This document shows, in pieces, positions 25,265-33,540 of a DNA stretch of 64,000 nucleotides. The stretch is taken from contig NZ_AZDH01000005.1 in NCBI RefSeq assembly GCF_001435445.1, positions 62,001 through 126,000 of the forward strand, written 5' to 3'. The notes under the pieces are model-generated. The model was not told the origin of the DNA. It did not search any database and saw nothing but the letters and a program-made list of their open reading frames with translations. A program made the translations under genes and the position numbers. Origin of the DNA: Companilactobacillus kimchii DSM 13961 = JCM 10707 (GTDB lineage: Bacteria > Bacillota > Bacilli > Lactobacillales > Lactobacillaceae). Numbering within the stretch: the first letter of the stretch is position 1; each line of letters opens with the position of its first letter.

Positions 25265-25301
25265 GAGAGAGCGAAGCAAAGATGCTCAGCTCTTGAGGAT
25301 T
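25265..25301 (+). repeat. Truncated family 1 element, R2b
   Basis: Its 37 bases are identical to the first 37 bases of R2 (25141-25177), placed 2 bases after R2 ends. The right half is missing. It lies 40 bases before the ATPase start. Confidence 0.7.
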
Positions 25302-25341
25302 CTCTAGGAAGATTAGATAAATACGAGAAGGGAAAATTAAA

Positions 25342-27243
25342 ATGAATAAGTTAAATATATGGATACAGAAACATCAAAATAAAATGACTGCTTCAATCGC
25401 TATTTTAATTGCGGTAAGTTTGATTGCTAAATTTTTATTGAAACTACCAACACTTAGTACAGTTGCGATGATTGTGGCCAGTATTATCGGAGCTATTCCA
25501 GTGGCTTTACATGCAATATCCGCATTGCAGAATAAAGTTATCAGTATTGAATTACTAGTAACAATTGCGGTTGTTGGAGCCTTTATCATCGGAGAATATG
25601 AGGAGTCAGCGGTGGTTACATTCCTATTCCTCTTTGGTAATTTCTTGGAACAAAAGACTTTAGAGAAGACTCGTTCTTCAGTTAAAAGTTTAACGAAGAT
25701 GGCACCAACTACAGCCGAATTGGTTAATGAAGACGGAACAACTGAAGAAGTCGACGTTGATGATTTGGATGAGGGTGATCACGTTGTTGTTAAGCCCGGT
25801 GGTCAAATTCCTGTTGATGGAAAAATCATCGATGGTACAGGTTATATGAATGAAGCTTCAATTACTGGTGAATCAACTCCAGTTGAAAAGAGTATTGGTG
25901 ATAATGTTTTTGCTGGTTCGATCACTGATAACGGAACAATAACTATCGAGACGACATCCGTGGGTGAAGATACTACCTTTGGTAAGATCATCGAATTAGT
26001 TGAGGAAGCACAAGATAGTCAGTCACCTGCTGCTCGTTTTATTGATAAATTTGCGACGTATTACACACCAGCTGTGTTGATTATTGGTATCTTAGTTTGG
26101 GCAATCACACAAAACTTTCCATTAGCTATCACCGTTCTAGTTTTAGGATGCCCTGGTGCCTTGGTTATCGGTGCCCCCGTTTCAAACGTTGCCGGAATTG
26201 GTAATGGTGCCAAAAATGGTATTTTGATGAAGGGTGGCAATGCCGTAAACACCTTCTCACATGTTGATACTTTGGTCTTAGATAAGACGGGTACTTTAAC
26301 AACTGGAAAAATGTCAGTTACTGATGTAACTAATTTTGGTAAGAACAAAAATGAAATGATGGCTCTACTTTCAGCCGTTGAAAATACTTCAGACCATCCT
26401 TTGGGCCAAGCTATCGTGAAATACACTCATGATTTAGGTGTCACAGATGATGTTAAGTTACCTGAATTAGATACTGTTAAGGGTCAAGGTTTAGTCGGTC
26501 AAAGTGATGAATTCAAGATTTTAGTTGGTAACGAACGTTTGATGAAAGCTAATAACGTCCAAATCACTAAAGAACAAAGAAAAGCTATTAACGCTCGGAT
26601 GAATGATGGGGATTCTGTCGTATTGATGGCTCTTGATCAAGAATTACGTTTAGTAGTTGGTGTAAATGATCAATTGAGACCAGACGCTAGAGAAGGACTT
26701 CAAGCATTAAAAGATGCTGGATTGAAACGAATCGTAATGCTAACTGGTGATAATAAGGTCGCTGCTCAACGTGTTGCTGAAAGATTGCCAATCGATGAAG
26801 TGCATGCCGAATTATTACCCGAAGATAAAGTCGAATTTGTTAAGAAGTTTAAAGAACAAGGTAGTACCGTAGCCTTTGTTGGTGATGGTATTAACGATAG
26901 TCCTTCACTTGCAACAGCCAATATCGGAATTGGTATGGGTACTGGAACGGACGTTGCCATTGAAACATCAGATATTATTTTGGTTAAGTCTAGCTTTGAT
27001 GCTTTAGCACATGCCTACAAGTTATCTAAGAAGACTGTCGCTAACACAAAAGAAAATATCATTATTGCGGTTGGAACAGTTGCCTTACTATTACTCGGTT
27101 TAATTGTCGGAGTAATTCATATGGGTAGTGGAATGTTTGTCCATGAATTAAGTATCTTGGTAGTTATTTTCAACGCAATGAGATTAATTCAAAATAAATC
27201 TTCAAAACTTGATTCAAATCAAGTTCTTAAAACAGCAAACTAA
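25342..27243 (+). CDS. P1B-type heavy-metal translocating ATPase with CPG motif
   Basis: A 633-residue metal-exporting ATPase of the plasma membrane. It has the actuator motif TGES near residue 177, the phosphorylated Asp314 in DKTGTLT, HP in SDHPLG, and GDGIND near 516. The transmembrane metal motif is Cys270-Pro-Gly rather than the common CPC, CPH or SPC. There is no N-terminal HMA domain; a separate HMA protein is encoded next. Followed by Dps-like and FLP-type genes, it likely handles Fe, Zn, Cd or Mn rather than copper, but the metal cannot be fixed from sequence. AAGGG precedes the ATG. Confidence 0.88.
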   Translation: MNKLNIWIQKHQNKMTASIAILIAVSLIAKFLLKLPTLSTVAMIVASIIGAIPVALHAISALQNKVISIELLVTIAVVGAFIIGEYEESAVVTFLFLFGNFLEQKTLEKTRSSVKSLTKMAPTTAELVNEDGTTEEVDVDDLDEGDHVVVKPGGQIPVDGKIIDGTGYMNEASITGESTPVEKSIGDNVFAGSITDNGTITIETTSVGEDTTFGKIIELVEEAQDSQSPAARFIDKFATYYTPAVLIIGILVWAITQNFPLAITVLVLGCPGALVIGAPVSNVAGIGNGAKNGILMKGGNAVNTFSHVDTLVLDKTGTLTTGKMSVTDVTNFGKNKNEMMALLSAVENTSDHPLGQAIVKYTHDLGVTDDVKLPELDTVKGQGLVGQSDEFKILVGNERLMKANNVQITKEQRKAINARMNDGDSVVLMALDQELRLVVGVNDQLRPDAREGLQALKDAGLKRIVMLTGDNKVAAQRVAERLPIDEVHAELLPEDKVEFVKKFKEQGSTVAFVGDGINDSPSLATANIGIGMGTGTDVAIETSDIILVKSSFDALAHAYKLSKKTVANTKENIIIAVGTVALLLLGLIVGVIHMGSGMFVHELSILVVIFNAMRLIQNKSSKLDSNQVLKTAN

Positions 27244-27270
27244 GTAAGATGGTACTTGTAAGTTAGTTGA

Positions 27271-27356
27271 GCAAGTAATTGTTAGAGATTACTTGCGAGC
27301 TATAAGTGTTTCAACTTGGAGCATTTATAGCTCGTAAGTATTCGACGACAATACTG
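27271..27356 (+). other. Three consecutive hairpins between ATPase and HMA genes
   Basis: Perfect stems: GCAAGTAAT with ATTACTTGC (27271-27296), GAGCTATAA with TTATAGCTC (27297-27333) and AGTATT with AATACT (27337-27355). No T run follows, so these look like mRNA-processing or stabilising structures rather than a terminator. They sit 35 bases before the HMA start. Confidence 0.5.
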
Positions 27357-27389
27357 GCGAAAGATTTAAGAAATATGGAGGAATCAATT

Positions 27390-27620
27390 ATGGCAAAAGC
27401 AATTTTACAATTAGGTGAATTAACATGCCCATCATGTTTAACAAAGATTCAAAAGGGTGTTGAAAACCAAGATGGTGTCTCAAATGTCAAGGTTCTCTTC
27501 AACGCTGGTAAAGTTAGAGCAGATTTTGATGAAGATAAGACTTCCGCAGATCAAATTTCCAATGTAATTACAGATTTAGGATATGAAGTTAAAAAGGTTA
27601 AAGTTAAGGAGAGTAAATAA
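27390..27620 (+). CDS. HMA-domain metallochaperone
   Basis: 76 residues, a complete heavy-metal-associated ferredoxin-like domain. The metal site is TCPSC at about residues 11-15, a CxxC without the Met of copper chaperones (MxCxxC). The pattern G-V-x-N-V-K-V and the GYEVKKV end are typical. The ATG at 27390 follows GGAGG; the longer upstream frame has no binding site. It supplies the metal-binding domain that the adjacent ATPase lacks. Its stop overlaps the start of the Dps-like gene (TAATG). Confidence 0.85.
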   Translation: MAKAILQLGELTCPSCLTKIQKGVENQDGVSNVKVLFNAGKVRADFDEDKTSADQISNVITDLGYEVKKVKVKESK

Positions 27621-28174
27621 TGGCAGAACTAACAATTGACGAAAAGTTTGCAGCAGAACAAAAGCAAGCTGATGTAGATCACCACAAACCAACCGCAGGG
27701 GCAATGACAGGACATATCGTTTCTAATCATTTCTTGCTAAATATCAAGTTGCACCAAATCAAATGGTTCATTAAGGGTGCCAATGCTGAAAACTACAAGG
27801 CTGTTTTAAAACAAACTATTGATGAAAATAACGCTTGGTATGATAAGATAGCCGATGAATTGCTAGATGAGGGTGAATTGCCACCATCAACAATGAAGGA
27901 ATATACTGAATATTCAATGCTTGAAGAAGACGGTAAGAATAAGTACATGAAGGCTGAAGATATGATTCAAACAGTCGTTAATGACTTTGCTACAGATAAT
28001 ATGTTCGTTACACGTGCTATCAAATTAGCTGAAAACGAAGATCGTCCATTCATGGCTCAAGTTCTAGTTCAATTACTTGGCTTTAACAATCACCAAATCA
28101 GAATCTATCAAGCACTTCTTGGTAATTCAGCTAAAGAAGGCTTTGAAGAAGAAGACGATGAAGATTTCGATTAA
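27620..28174 (+). CDS. Dps-like ferritin
   Basis: A 184-residue four-helix ferritin-like protein of the Dps family. The pattern LHQIKWFIKG near residue 45 corresponds to the first ferroxidase His and Trp of Dps (LHxxHWxxxG). The second-helix region has WYDKIADELLDEGELPPST, equivalent to the D-x-x-AER/E motif. In the first motif a Lys replaces the second usual His, so the iron site may be altered. The acidic C-terminal tail (EEEDDEDFD) may bind metal. It stores iron and protects from peroxide. Translationally coupled to the HMA gene. Confidence 0.85.
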   Translation: MAELTIDEKFAAEQKQADVDHHKPTAGAMTGHIVSNHFLLNIKLHQIKWFIKGANAENYKAVLKQTIDENNAWYDKIADELLDEGELPPSTMKEYTEYSMLEEDGKNKYMKAEDMIQTVVNDFATDNMFVTRAIKLAENEDRPFMAQVLVQLLGFNNHQIRIYQALLGNSAKEGFEEEDDEDFD

Positions 28175-28187
28175 GGAGAGATAATTA

Positions 28188-28874
28188 ATGGCAAAATTAG
28201 CGCATGATCATACAGCAGAAGATTGTGTTGAGTTAGTTCCAATATTTAAAACTTTGTCACAAAAAGATATCGAAACAGTGGCTACTTTAGTTACTCATCA
28301 TCACTACAAAAGTGGTGAGTATATCTTTTCCGCTGGGGATGTCGCTGATTCATTGATTATTGTGGCCCACGGACAGGCCAAGGTTTTTCAAATGTCCACG
28401 AGTGGTAAAGAGCAGATGTTACGAGTTTTGCAGACAGGTGATTTTGATGGCGAAGCAACACTATTCTCCGATGCCGAGCACAGTAATTTTTCTCAAGCCT
28501 TGATGGATACAGACGTGTGCCAGATTTCTCGTCCAGACTTTCAAAAGTTAATGCAAAAAGCTCCAACCTTAGCTGTTAATATGGTCAATGCACTAGGTCG
28601 CAGAATCGTTCAATTAGAGCAACAGACCGCCGAAGTTACTACAGCAAGTGTTGAGAGCCGCTTAGCTAATTACTTGTTAGAAACCAGTGCCGGATTAGAC
28701 GAAGACGTCTTTACCCTGCCACTTAAGAAAAAAGATATCGCCACTTACCTTGGAACCACCCCCGAAACAATTAGCCGGAAGCTAAGTGCTTTGACTAAAC
28801 AAGGTATGATTGAAAAGATTAGTAATAATAAATTTAAAATTTTGGATGCAGATCGATTAATGATGATCGATTAG
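28188..28874 (+). CDS. Crp/Fnr-family regulator, FLP-like with a two-cysteine switch
   Basis: A 228-residue regulator. The N-terminal cyclic-nucleotide-binding-fold domain covers about 15-130, the dimer helix about 130-155, and a C-terminal helix-turn-helix has KKDIATYLGTTPETISRKLS near 183-202. There is no N-terminal Fe-S cysteine cluster. Only Cys13 and Cys111 occur in the sensor domain, spaced like Cys5 and Cys102 of L. casei FLP, which form a redox disulfide. Lactococcal FLP proteins affect zinc handling, which fits this operon. It likely senses oxidation and controls the metal genes. Element R3 starts at its stop codon. Confidence 0.88.
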   Translation: MAKLAHDHTAEDCVELVPIFKTLSQKDIETVATLVTHHHYKSGEYIFSAGDVADSLIIVAHGQAKVFQMSTSGKEQMLRVLQTGDFDGEATLFSDAEHSNFSQALMDTDVCQISRPDFQKLMQKAPTLAVNMVNALGRRIVQLEQQTAEVTTASVESRLANYLLETSAGLDEDVFTLPLKKKDIATYLGTTPETISRKLSALTKQGMIEKISNNKFKILDADRLMMID

Positions 28875-28992
28875 AGAGCGAAGCAGGGGCGTCCAGCTCC
28901 CGAGGATCAAGACTACTATCTCAGTCGACGGCGAAGCGTCGGCAGAGATAGTTGACTTGACCGGAAGGAGTTGCCCCTGCGTAGCTCGTTTC
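28874..28992 (+). ncRNA. Family 1 structured element, copy R3 (3' of FLP-like gene)
   Basis: Starts at the last base of the FLP stop codon. The outer stem pairs GCAGGGGC with GCCCCTGC perfectly, plus GAGC with GCTC. The conserved strips are CCAGCTCCCGAGGAT and CCGGAAGGAGTTG. The central stem is ACTATCTC with GAGATAGT, topped by CGACG with CGTCG. It is the strongest fold of the family. The remaining bases to 29164 hold a terminator and the araR leader. Confidence 0.65.
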
Positions 28993-29039
28993 CACTATAT
29001 TGCAAAGCACAATGGTTATTTCTAAATAAAAAGTAGCTC

Positions 29040-29076
29040 AAAAAGGACACAGACAAAAAAATCTGTGTCCTTTTTT
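29040..29076. terminator. Terminator downstream of the metal/redox operon
   Basis: AAAAAGGACACAGA pairs with TCTGTGTCCTTTTT (29040-29053 and 29062-29075). A strong stem with T run. Confidence 0.88.
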
Positions 29077-29164
29077 ATAATATTTATATCAACAGTTATC
29101 CGTACCAATAAGAAATAATGATAAAATAAAAATAGTTAATCAGATTGGCAGGAGGGCATTATTA

Positions 29165-30256
29165 ATGGCTACAAAATATGAAGTGGTTAAAAATGACATT
29201 AAAGAAAAGATTCTAGCGGGTTCGTATGCCATTAATGATAAGTTGCCCACAGAGTCAATCATGATGAAGGATTATAACGTTAGTCGATATACGATTAGAA
29301 GAGCAATTAGTGATCTTGAACATGAACAGTTTATCTATACGGTTCAAGGTGGTGGAATGTTCGTTGATGACTGGCAAAAGAAAATAAAACGAGAACCTTT
29401 AGAGAATAAGCAAATTGGCGTTATAACGACACATATTGCCGACTATATTTTCCCTAATATAATTACAGGAATCGACCGCTATATATCAAATGAAGGTTAT
29501 ACAATATTACTTAGTAATACTCAAAATGATCCCGAAAAAGAGCGAACGAGTTTAAAGGGAATGCTTAATAGTAATATTTCGGGCTTGATTATTGAGCCTA
29601 CTCAGAGTGCCTTAAATAATCCTAATAAAGATTTATTTGATAAATTATTGGAATCAGGTTTGCCAACAGTTTTTATTAATTCTCACTATCCTAACCTAAA
29701 GTTCAATTACATTGAAATGGATGATGTGGCCTCAGGAAAAGCTGTTACTGATGCACTTTTTGAGATGGGACATAAACGAATTTTAGGGATATTCAAAATA
29801 GATGACAGTCAAGGCGTTCACAGAATGAATGGTTACGTGAAATCCTATCAAACACATAGTCAGTATTCTTATTTAAGTGAAATAGTTATGTATCAGTCCA
29901 CAGATAATCTACACTCACTTTTCAAACGGATAGGTGAAATTTTTAAACGTGAAGATCGTCCTACGGCGGTTGTGTGTTATAACGATCAGCTTGCTATACA
30001 ATTGATTGATTTAATACGATCATTAAAATTGAAAGTTCCCGAAGATGTTTCAATAATGGCCTTTGATAACTATCAATTATCAAAGTATATTGCTCCAAAG
30101 TTAAGTACAGTTGAACATCCAAAAGAGAAGATGGGACGAGAAGCAGCCAAAATGTTGTTTGATTTGATGAGTGGTAAGAAAGTACCACCATTTATAAAGT
30201 ACAAACCTGAACTTATGTTGAGAGAATCCGCAAAAGAAATCAAATCCGACAAGTAG
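29165..30256 (+). CDS. araR: Arabinose operon repressor AraR
   Basis: 363 residues. An N-terminal GntR-type winged helix (about 1-70, with DKLPTESIMMKDYNVSRYTIRRAIS) is joined to a LacI/GalR-type sugar-binding domain, the chimeric AraR architecture. Arabinose releases it from DNA. It precedes the araE-araB-araD-araA cluster with its own terminator between. An AraR-like palindrome lies in the araE promoter. GGAGGG precedes the ATG. Confidence 0.93.
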   Translation: MATKYEVVKNDIKEKILAGSYAINDKLPTESIMMKDYNVSRYTIRRAISDLEHEQFIYTVQGGGMFVDDWQKKIKREPLENKQIGVITTHIADYIFPNIITGIDRYISNEGYTILLSNTQNDPEKERTSLKGMLNSNISGLIIEPTQSALNNPNKDLFDKLLESGLPTVFINSHYPNLKFNYIEMDDVASGKAVTDALFEMGHKRILGIFKIDDSQGVHRMNGYVKSYQTHSQYSYLSEIVMYQSTDNLHSLFKRIGEIFKREDRPTAVVCYNDQLAIQLIDLIRSLKLKVPEDVSIMAFDNYQLSKYIAPKLSTVEHPKEKMGREAAKMLFDLMSGKKVPPFIKYKPELMLRESAKEIKSDK

Positions 30257-30279
30257 TGTGAATATTTTAAATAAATACG

Positions 30280-30326
30280 GGTATCCATTGAAGATTAATC
30301 ATATCTTTAATGGATACTCTTTTTTA
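30280..30326 (+). terminator. Terminator of araR
   Basis: GTATCCATTGAAGAT (30281-) pairs with ATCTTTAATGGATAC (ending 30317), followed by TCTTTTTT. Confidence 0.85.
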
Positions 30327-30405
30327 CTTAAAAAAATTAATGCTGATGAATGCTGAAATAGTAACATTTATCAGTACAAATAATGGTCATACAATAATTT
30401 AGCTC

Positions 30406-30434
30406 TTGAATTGTACGGACAAATAAATTAGAAT
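30406..30434 (+). promoter_or_regulatory. araE-araBDA promoter
   Basis: TTGAAT at 30406-30411, a 17-base spacer, and TAGAAT at 30429-30434. The spacer is filled by the AraR-like operator. Confidence 0.65.
30410..30424. promoter_or_regulatory. AraR-like operator
   Basis: ATTGTACGGACAAAT is an imperfect palindrome similar to the B. subtilis AraR box (ATTTGTNCGNACAAAT). A related half-site, CAGTACAAAT, lies about 40 bases upstream near 30372. Binding here would block RNA polymerase directly. Confidence 0.6.
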
Positions 30435-30449
30435 AAGCACTGTTGATAA

Positions 30450-30463
30450 AGAAAACGCTTTCT
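30450..30463. promoter_or_regulatory. cre site upstream of araE
   Basis: AGAAAACGCTTTCT is a near-perfect palindrome matching CcpA cre boxes. It lies downstream of the -10 box, a typical position for catabolite repression. Confidence 0.65.
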
Positions 30464-30495
30464 AAAAGTTAATTAAATAGGGAGGATAAGATCAT

Positions 30496-31917
30496 ATGGA
30501 TACTAGAAAAAAGATTCCACAAGGATTTATTTATTTTTTCGGCTCCTTTGGAGGCATTCTGTTTGGTTATGATATCGGAGTGATGACTGGTGCTTTGCCA
30601 TTCTTACAGCACGATTGGAATCTTCAGAATAGTGCTGGGGTTGTTGGTTGGATTACATCGGCCGTAATGTTTGGTGCTATCTTTGGCGGAGTCTTAGCAG
30701 GTAATTGGTCTGATAAATTAGGAAGAAGAAAAATGATTTTGATTTCTTCATTGGTTTTTGCACTAGGTTCCGTTTTGTCAGGAATTTCCCCTAATAATGG
30801 TCAATATTATTTAATAGTTGTCCGTATCTTTTTAGGCCTAGCAGTTGGTGCTTCTTCAGCCTTGGTGCCGGCTTATATGTCAGAAATGGCACCTGCTAAT
30901 TTAAGAGGTCGATTATCGGGAATCAATCAAACCATGATTTGTTTAGGAATGTTGATTTCATATGTAATGGACTTCTTGCTTAAAGGTCTTCCGGAACAAT
31001 TGGCTTGGCGATTAATGCTTGGATTGGCAGCTGTTCCCGCAGTGATTTTATTCTTAGGCGTTTTAAAACTTCCAGAATCCCCAAGATTTTTAGTTAAAAA
31101 TAATCGATTGGCTGAAGCTAAATTAGTTCTTTCATACATTAGACCAGCAGATCAAGTTGAATCAGAGTTGAAAAATATTCAAGAAACAGCGATCGATGAT
31201 AAAGAAGTTTCAAAAAATACTTCTGTTAAAACATTATTCAGTGGCAAATATCGTTATTTAGTAATTGCTGGTATTGGTGTAGCAGCATTTCAACAATTTC
31301 AAGGTGCTAACGCAATTTTTTATTACATTCCATTAATAATTGAAAAGGCCACTGGTAAAGCTGCAAGTTCTGTTCTAATGTGGCCGATCGTACAAGGAAT
31401 TTTGTTGGTATTGGGATCATTGTTATTCTTGGTTATCGCAGACAAATTCAATCGTAGAACTTTGTTAACACTTGGTGGAACAGTTATGGGATTATCCTTT
31501 ATTCTCCCAGCAATCTTGAAGTTCCTATTTCCAAGTATGAGTCCAATGATGATCGTTCTCTTCTTATGTATCTACGTAGCATTTTACTCATTCACTTGGG
31601 CTCCGTTAACCTGGGTGATCGTAGGAGAGATGTTCCCCTTGGCTGTTAGAGGTAAAGCATCAGGGATTGCTTCTTCAGCAAATTGGATAGGATCATTCTT
31701 GATTGGTCTATTATTCCCGATAATGACAGAAAATATGTCTCAAGAAATCGTGTTCGCTATTTTTGGAATAATTTGTTTGTTAGGTGTCCTATTTATTAGA
31801 ACTAGAGTTCCAGAAACTAAGGGACATACTTTGGAAGAAATTGAGAAGCAAGGTGTTTTTAAAGAAAACGATATCAAAAATAAATCTATGAAAGATACTA
31901 CTATTAACAGTTATTAA
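30496..31917 (+). CDS. araE: Arabinose:proton symporter (MFS sugar porter)
   Basis: A 473-residue, 12-helix member of the sugar porter family. Signatures: GYDIGVMTGALPF near residues 25-37, the loop motif (G-x-x-x-D-x-x-GRRK) near 76-86, and PESPRFLV and PETKGHTLEEIE near the middle and end. It is the first gene of the ara operon, 12 bases before araB. The operon context makes L-arabinose the natural substrate; related porters also carry xylose or galactose. Confidence 0.9.
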   Translation: MDTRKKIPQGFIYFFGSFGGILFGYDIGVMTGALPFLQHDWNLQNSAGVVGWITSAVMFGAIFGGVLAGNWSDKLGRRKMILISSLVFALGSVLSGISPNNGQYYLIVVRIFLGLAVGASSALVPAYMSEMAPANLRGRLSGINQTMICLGMLISYVMDFLLKGLPEQLAWRLMLGLAAVPAVILFLGVLKLPESPRFLVKNNRLAEAKLVLSYIRPADQVESELKNIQETAIDDKEVSKNTSVKTLFSGKYRYLVIAGIGVAAFQQFQGANAIFYYIPLIIEKATGKAASSVLMWPIVQGILLVLGSLLFLVIADKFNRRTLLTLGGTVMGLSFILPAILKFLFPSMSPMMIVLFLCIYVAFYSFTWAPLTWVIVGEMFPLAVRGKASGIASSANWIGSFLIGLLFPIMTENMSQEIVFAIFGIICLLGVLFIRTRVPETKGHTLEEIEKQGVFKENDIKNKSMKDTTINSY

Positions 31918-31929
31918 GGGGCGATTTGA

Positions 31930-33540
31930 ATGAATTTAATCGATATATCTAATGCAATTGAAACAGGTCATATTTCGTTAGGAATTGAATTAGGATCGAC
32001 GAGAATTAAGACAGTTTTGATTACAGAAAATTTTAAAACAATCGCATCAGGTAGTTATAACTGGGAAAACCAATATCAAAATGGTGTTTGGACTTATTCA
32101 CTTGAAAATGTCTGGAAGGGAATCCAAAGTAGTTATTCTGAAATGTCGGCTGAGATACAAAGCAAATATCACAAGTCGGTTACAAAAATAGGTTCAATCG
32201 GAATTAGTGCCATGATGCATGGATATTTGGCCTTTGATAAATCAGATAAGTTGTTAGTACCATTTAGAACTTGGCGTAATAACATTACCGAAGATGCAGC
32301 AGAAAAATTAACCAAAGAATTTAACTTTAATATTCCGCAAAGATGGAGCGTTGCTCATTTGTATCAAGCAATTTTAAATAATGAGTCACATGTTTCTAAA
32401 GTTGATTTCATAACGACTTTGGCGGGATATGTTACTTGGAAAATTTCTGGAAGCAAAGTTTTAGGAATCGGTGATGCCTCGGGAATGTTTCCAATTGATG
32501 AGAAGACCGGTTCTTACTCACAAGAAATGATAGATAAATTTAATAATTTGGAACTAGTCAAAAAATATTCTTGGCAAATTGAGGATTTATTACCAGAAGT
32601 AAAAAAAGCCGGTGAAGTAGCTGGAAGTTTGTCCGCACAAGGAGCTAGTTTACTTGATCCTACTAATAAGTTAGAAGCAGGTAGTATTGTTGCACCTCCT
32701 GAGGGAGATGCTGGGACTGGAATGGTAGGAACAAATAGTGTTCGTGAACGCACAGGTAATATTTCTGTTGGGACATCAGCTTTTTCCATGGTTGTACTTG
32801 AGAAGCCATTAAAGAAAGTTCATCGCAATATTGATGTCGTTATGACACCTGATGGTTCAGATGTGGCAATGGTTCACGTAAATAATTGTTCATCAGACAT
32901 TAATGCTTGGGCCAAGTTATTTAAAGAGTTTGCTACTAGATTAGGAGTTCATTTACCTGCAGATAAACTATATGAGGCTCTTTTCTTAGAAGCCGCCAAG
33001 TCTGATCCTGATGCTGGTGGGTTAGTAAATTACGGATATCAATCAGGAGAAAATATTACTGATATTAAAAATGGTCGTCCATTATTTGTCAGAACACCGA
33101 ATAGTAAATTTAATTTACCTAATTTCATTTTGACACAACTTTATTCAGCCTTTGCTCCTCTGAAAATAGGCATGGACTCTTTAAGTAATGAAGAACACAT
33201 CAAAACAGATGTAATGATTGCTCAAGGTGGATTATTCAAAACACAAATAATGGCACAGCAGGTTCTATCAAATGCTTTAAATCTACCAATTACAGTTATG
33301 GATAATGCAAGTGAAGGTGGTCCTTGGGGAATGGCAATTCTGGCACTATATGCCAAAGATAATCATGGATTGAAACTAAGCGATTACTTAGATAAAAACG
33401 TCTTTACAGATTCAGAAAGTATGACTCTAAGTCCTGAACCAGAAGGATCTAAAGGATATGAACAATTTATACAGCAATATGTATCAGGATTATCTATTGA
33501 AAAAGTTGCTGGAAATTTGAAGGGAGAAAACGATGCTTGA
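31930..33540 (+). CDS. araB: Ribulokinase (FGGY family)
   Basis: A 536-residue sugar kinase. The N-terminal phosphate loop LGIELGSTRIKT lies at about residues 17-28 and the second FGGY domain contains the GNISVGTSAFS segment near 277. It phosphorylates L-ribulose to L-ribulose 5-phosphate. The size matches lactobacillus AraB of about 530 residues. It is placed between araE and araD and overlaps araD by 8 bases. Confidence 0.9.
   Translation: MNLIDISNAIETGHISLGIELGSTRIKTVLITENFKTIASGSYNWENQYQNGVWTYSLENVWKGIQSSYSEMSAEIQSKYHKSVTKIGSIGISAMMHGYLAFDKSDKLLVPFRTWRNNITEDAAEKLTKEFNFNIPQRWSVAHLYQAILNNESHVSKVDFITTLAGYVTWKISGSKVLGIGDASGMFPIDEKTGSYSQEMIDKFNNLELVKKYSWQIEDLLPEVKKAGEVAGSLSAQGASLLDPTNKLEAGSIVAPPEGDAGTGMVGTNSVRERTGNISVGTSAFSMVVLEKPLKKVHRNIDVVMTPDGSDVAMVHVNNCSSDINAWAKLFKEFATRLGVHLPADKLYEALFLEAAKSDPDAGGLVNYGYQSGENITDIKNGRPLFVRTPNSKFNLPNFILTQLYSAFAPLKIGMDSLSNEEHIKTDVMIAQGGLFKTQIMAQQVLSNALNLPITVMDNASEGGPWGMAILALYAKDNHGLKLSDYLDKNVFTDSESMTLSPEPEGSKGYEQFIQQYVSGLSIEKVAGNLKGENDA

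Larger units (their letters stand above)
24938..25341. other. Divergent intergenic region, GlsB operon to P1B ATPase
   Basis: These 404 bases contain the leader of the GlsB operon, an inverted repeat at 25007-25024, a hairpin at 25081-25106, one full family 1 element (25141-25262) and its truncated direct repeat (25265-25301). I see no ORF. The structured elements form the 5' leader of the ATPase transcript if its promoter lies upstream of them. Confidence 0.55.

Noticed and set aside
27306-27389. N-terminal extension of the HMA protein
   Set aside because: It reads through hairpin sequence; GGAGG lies just before the ATG at 27390.
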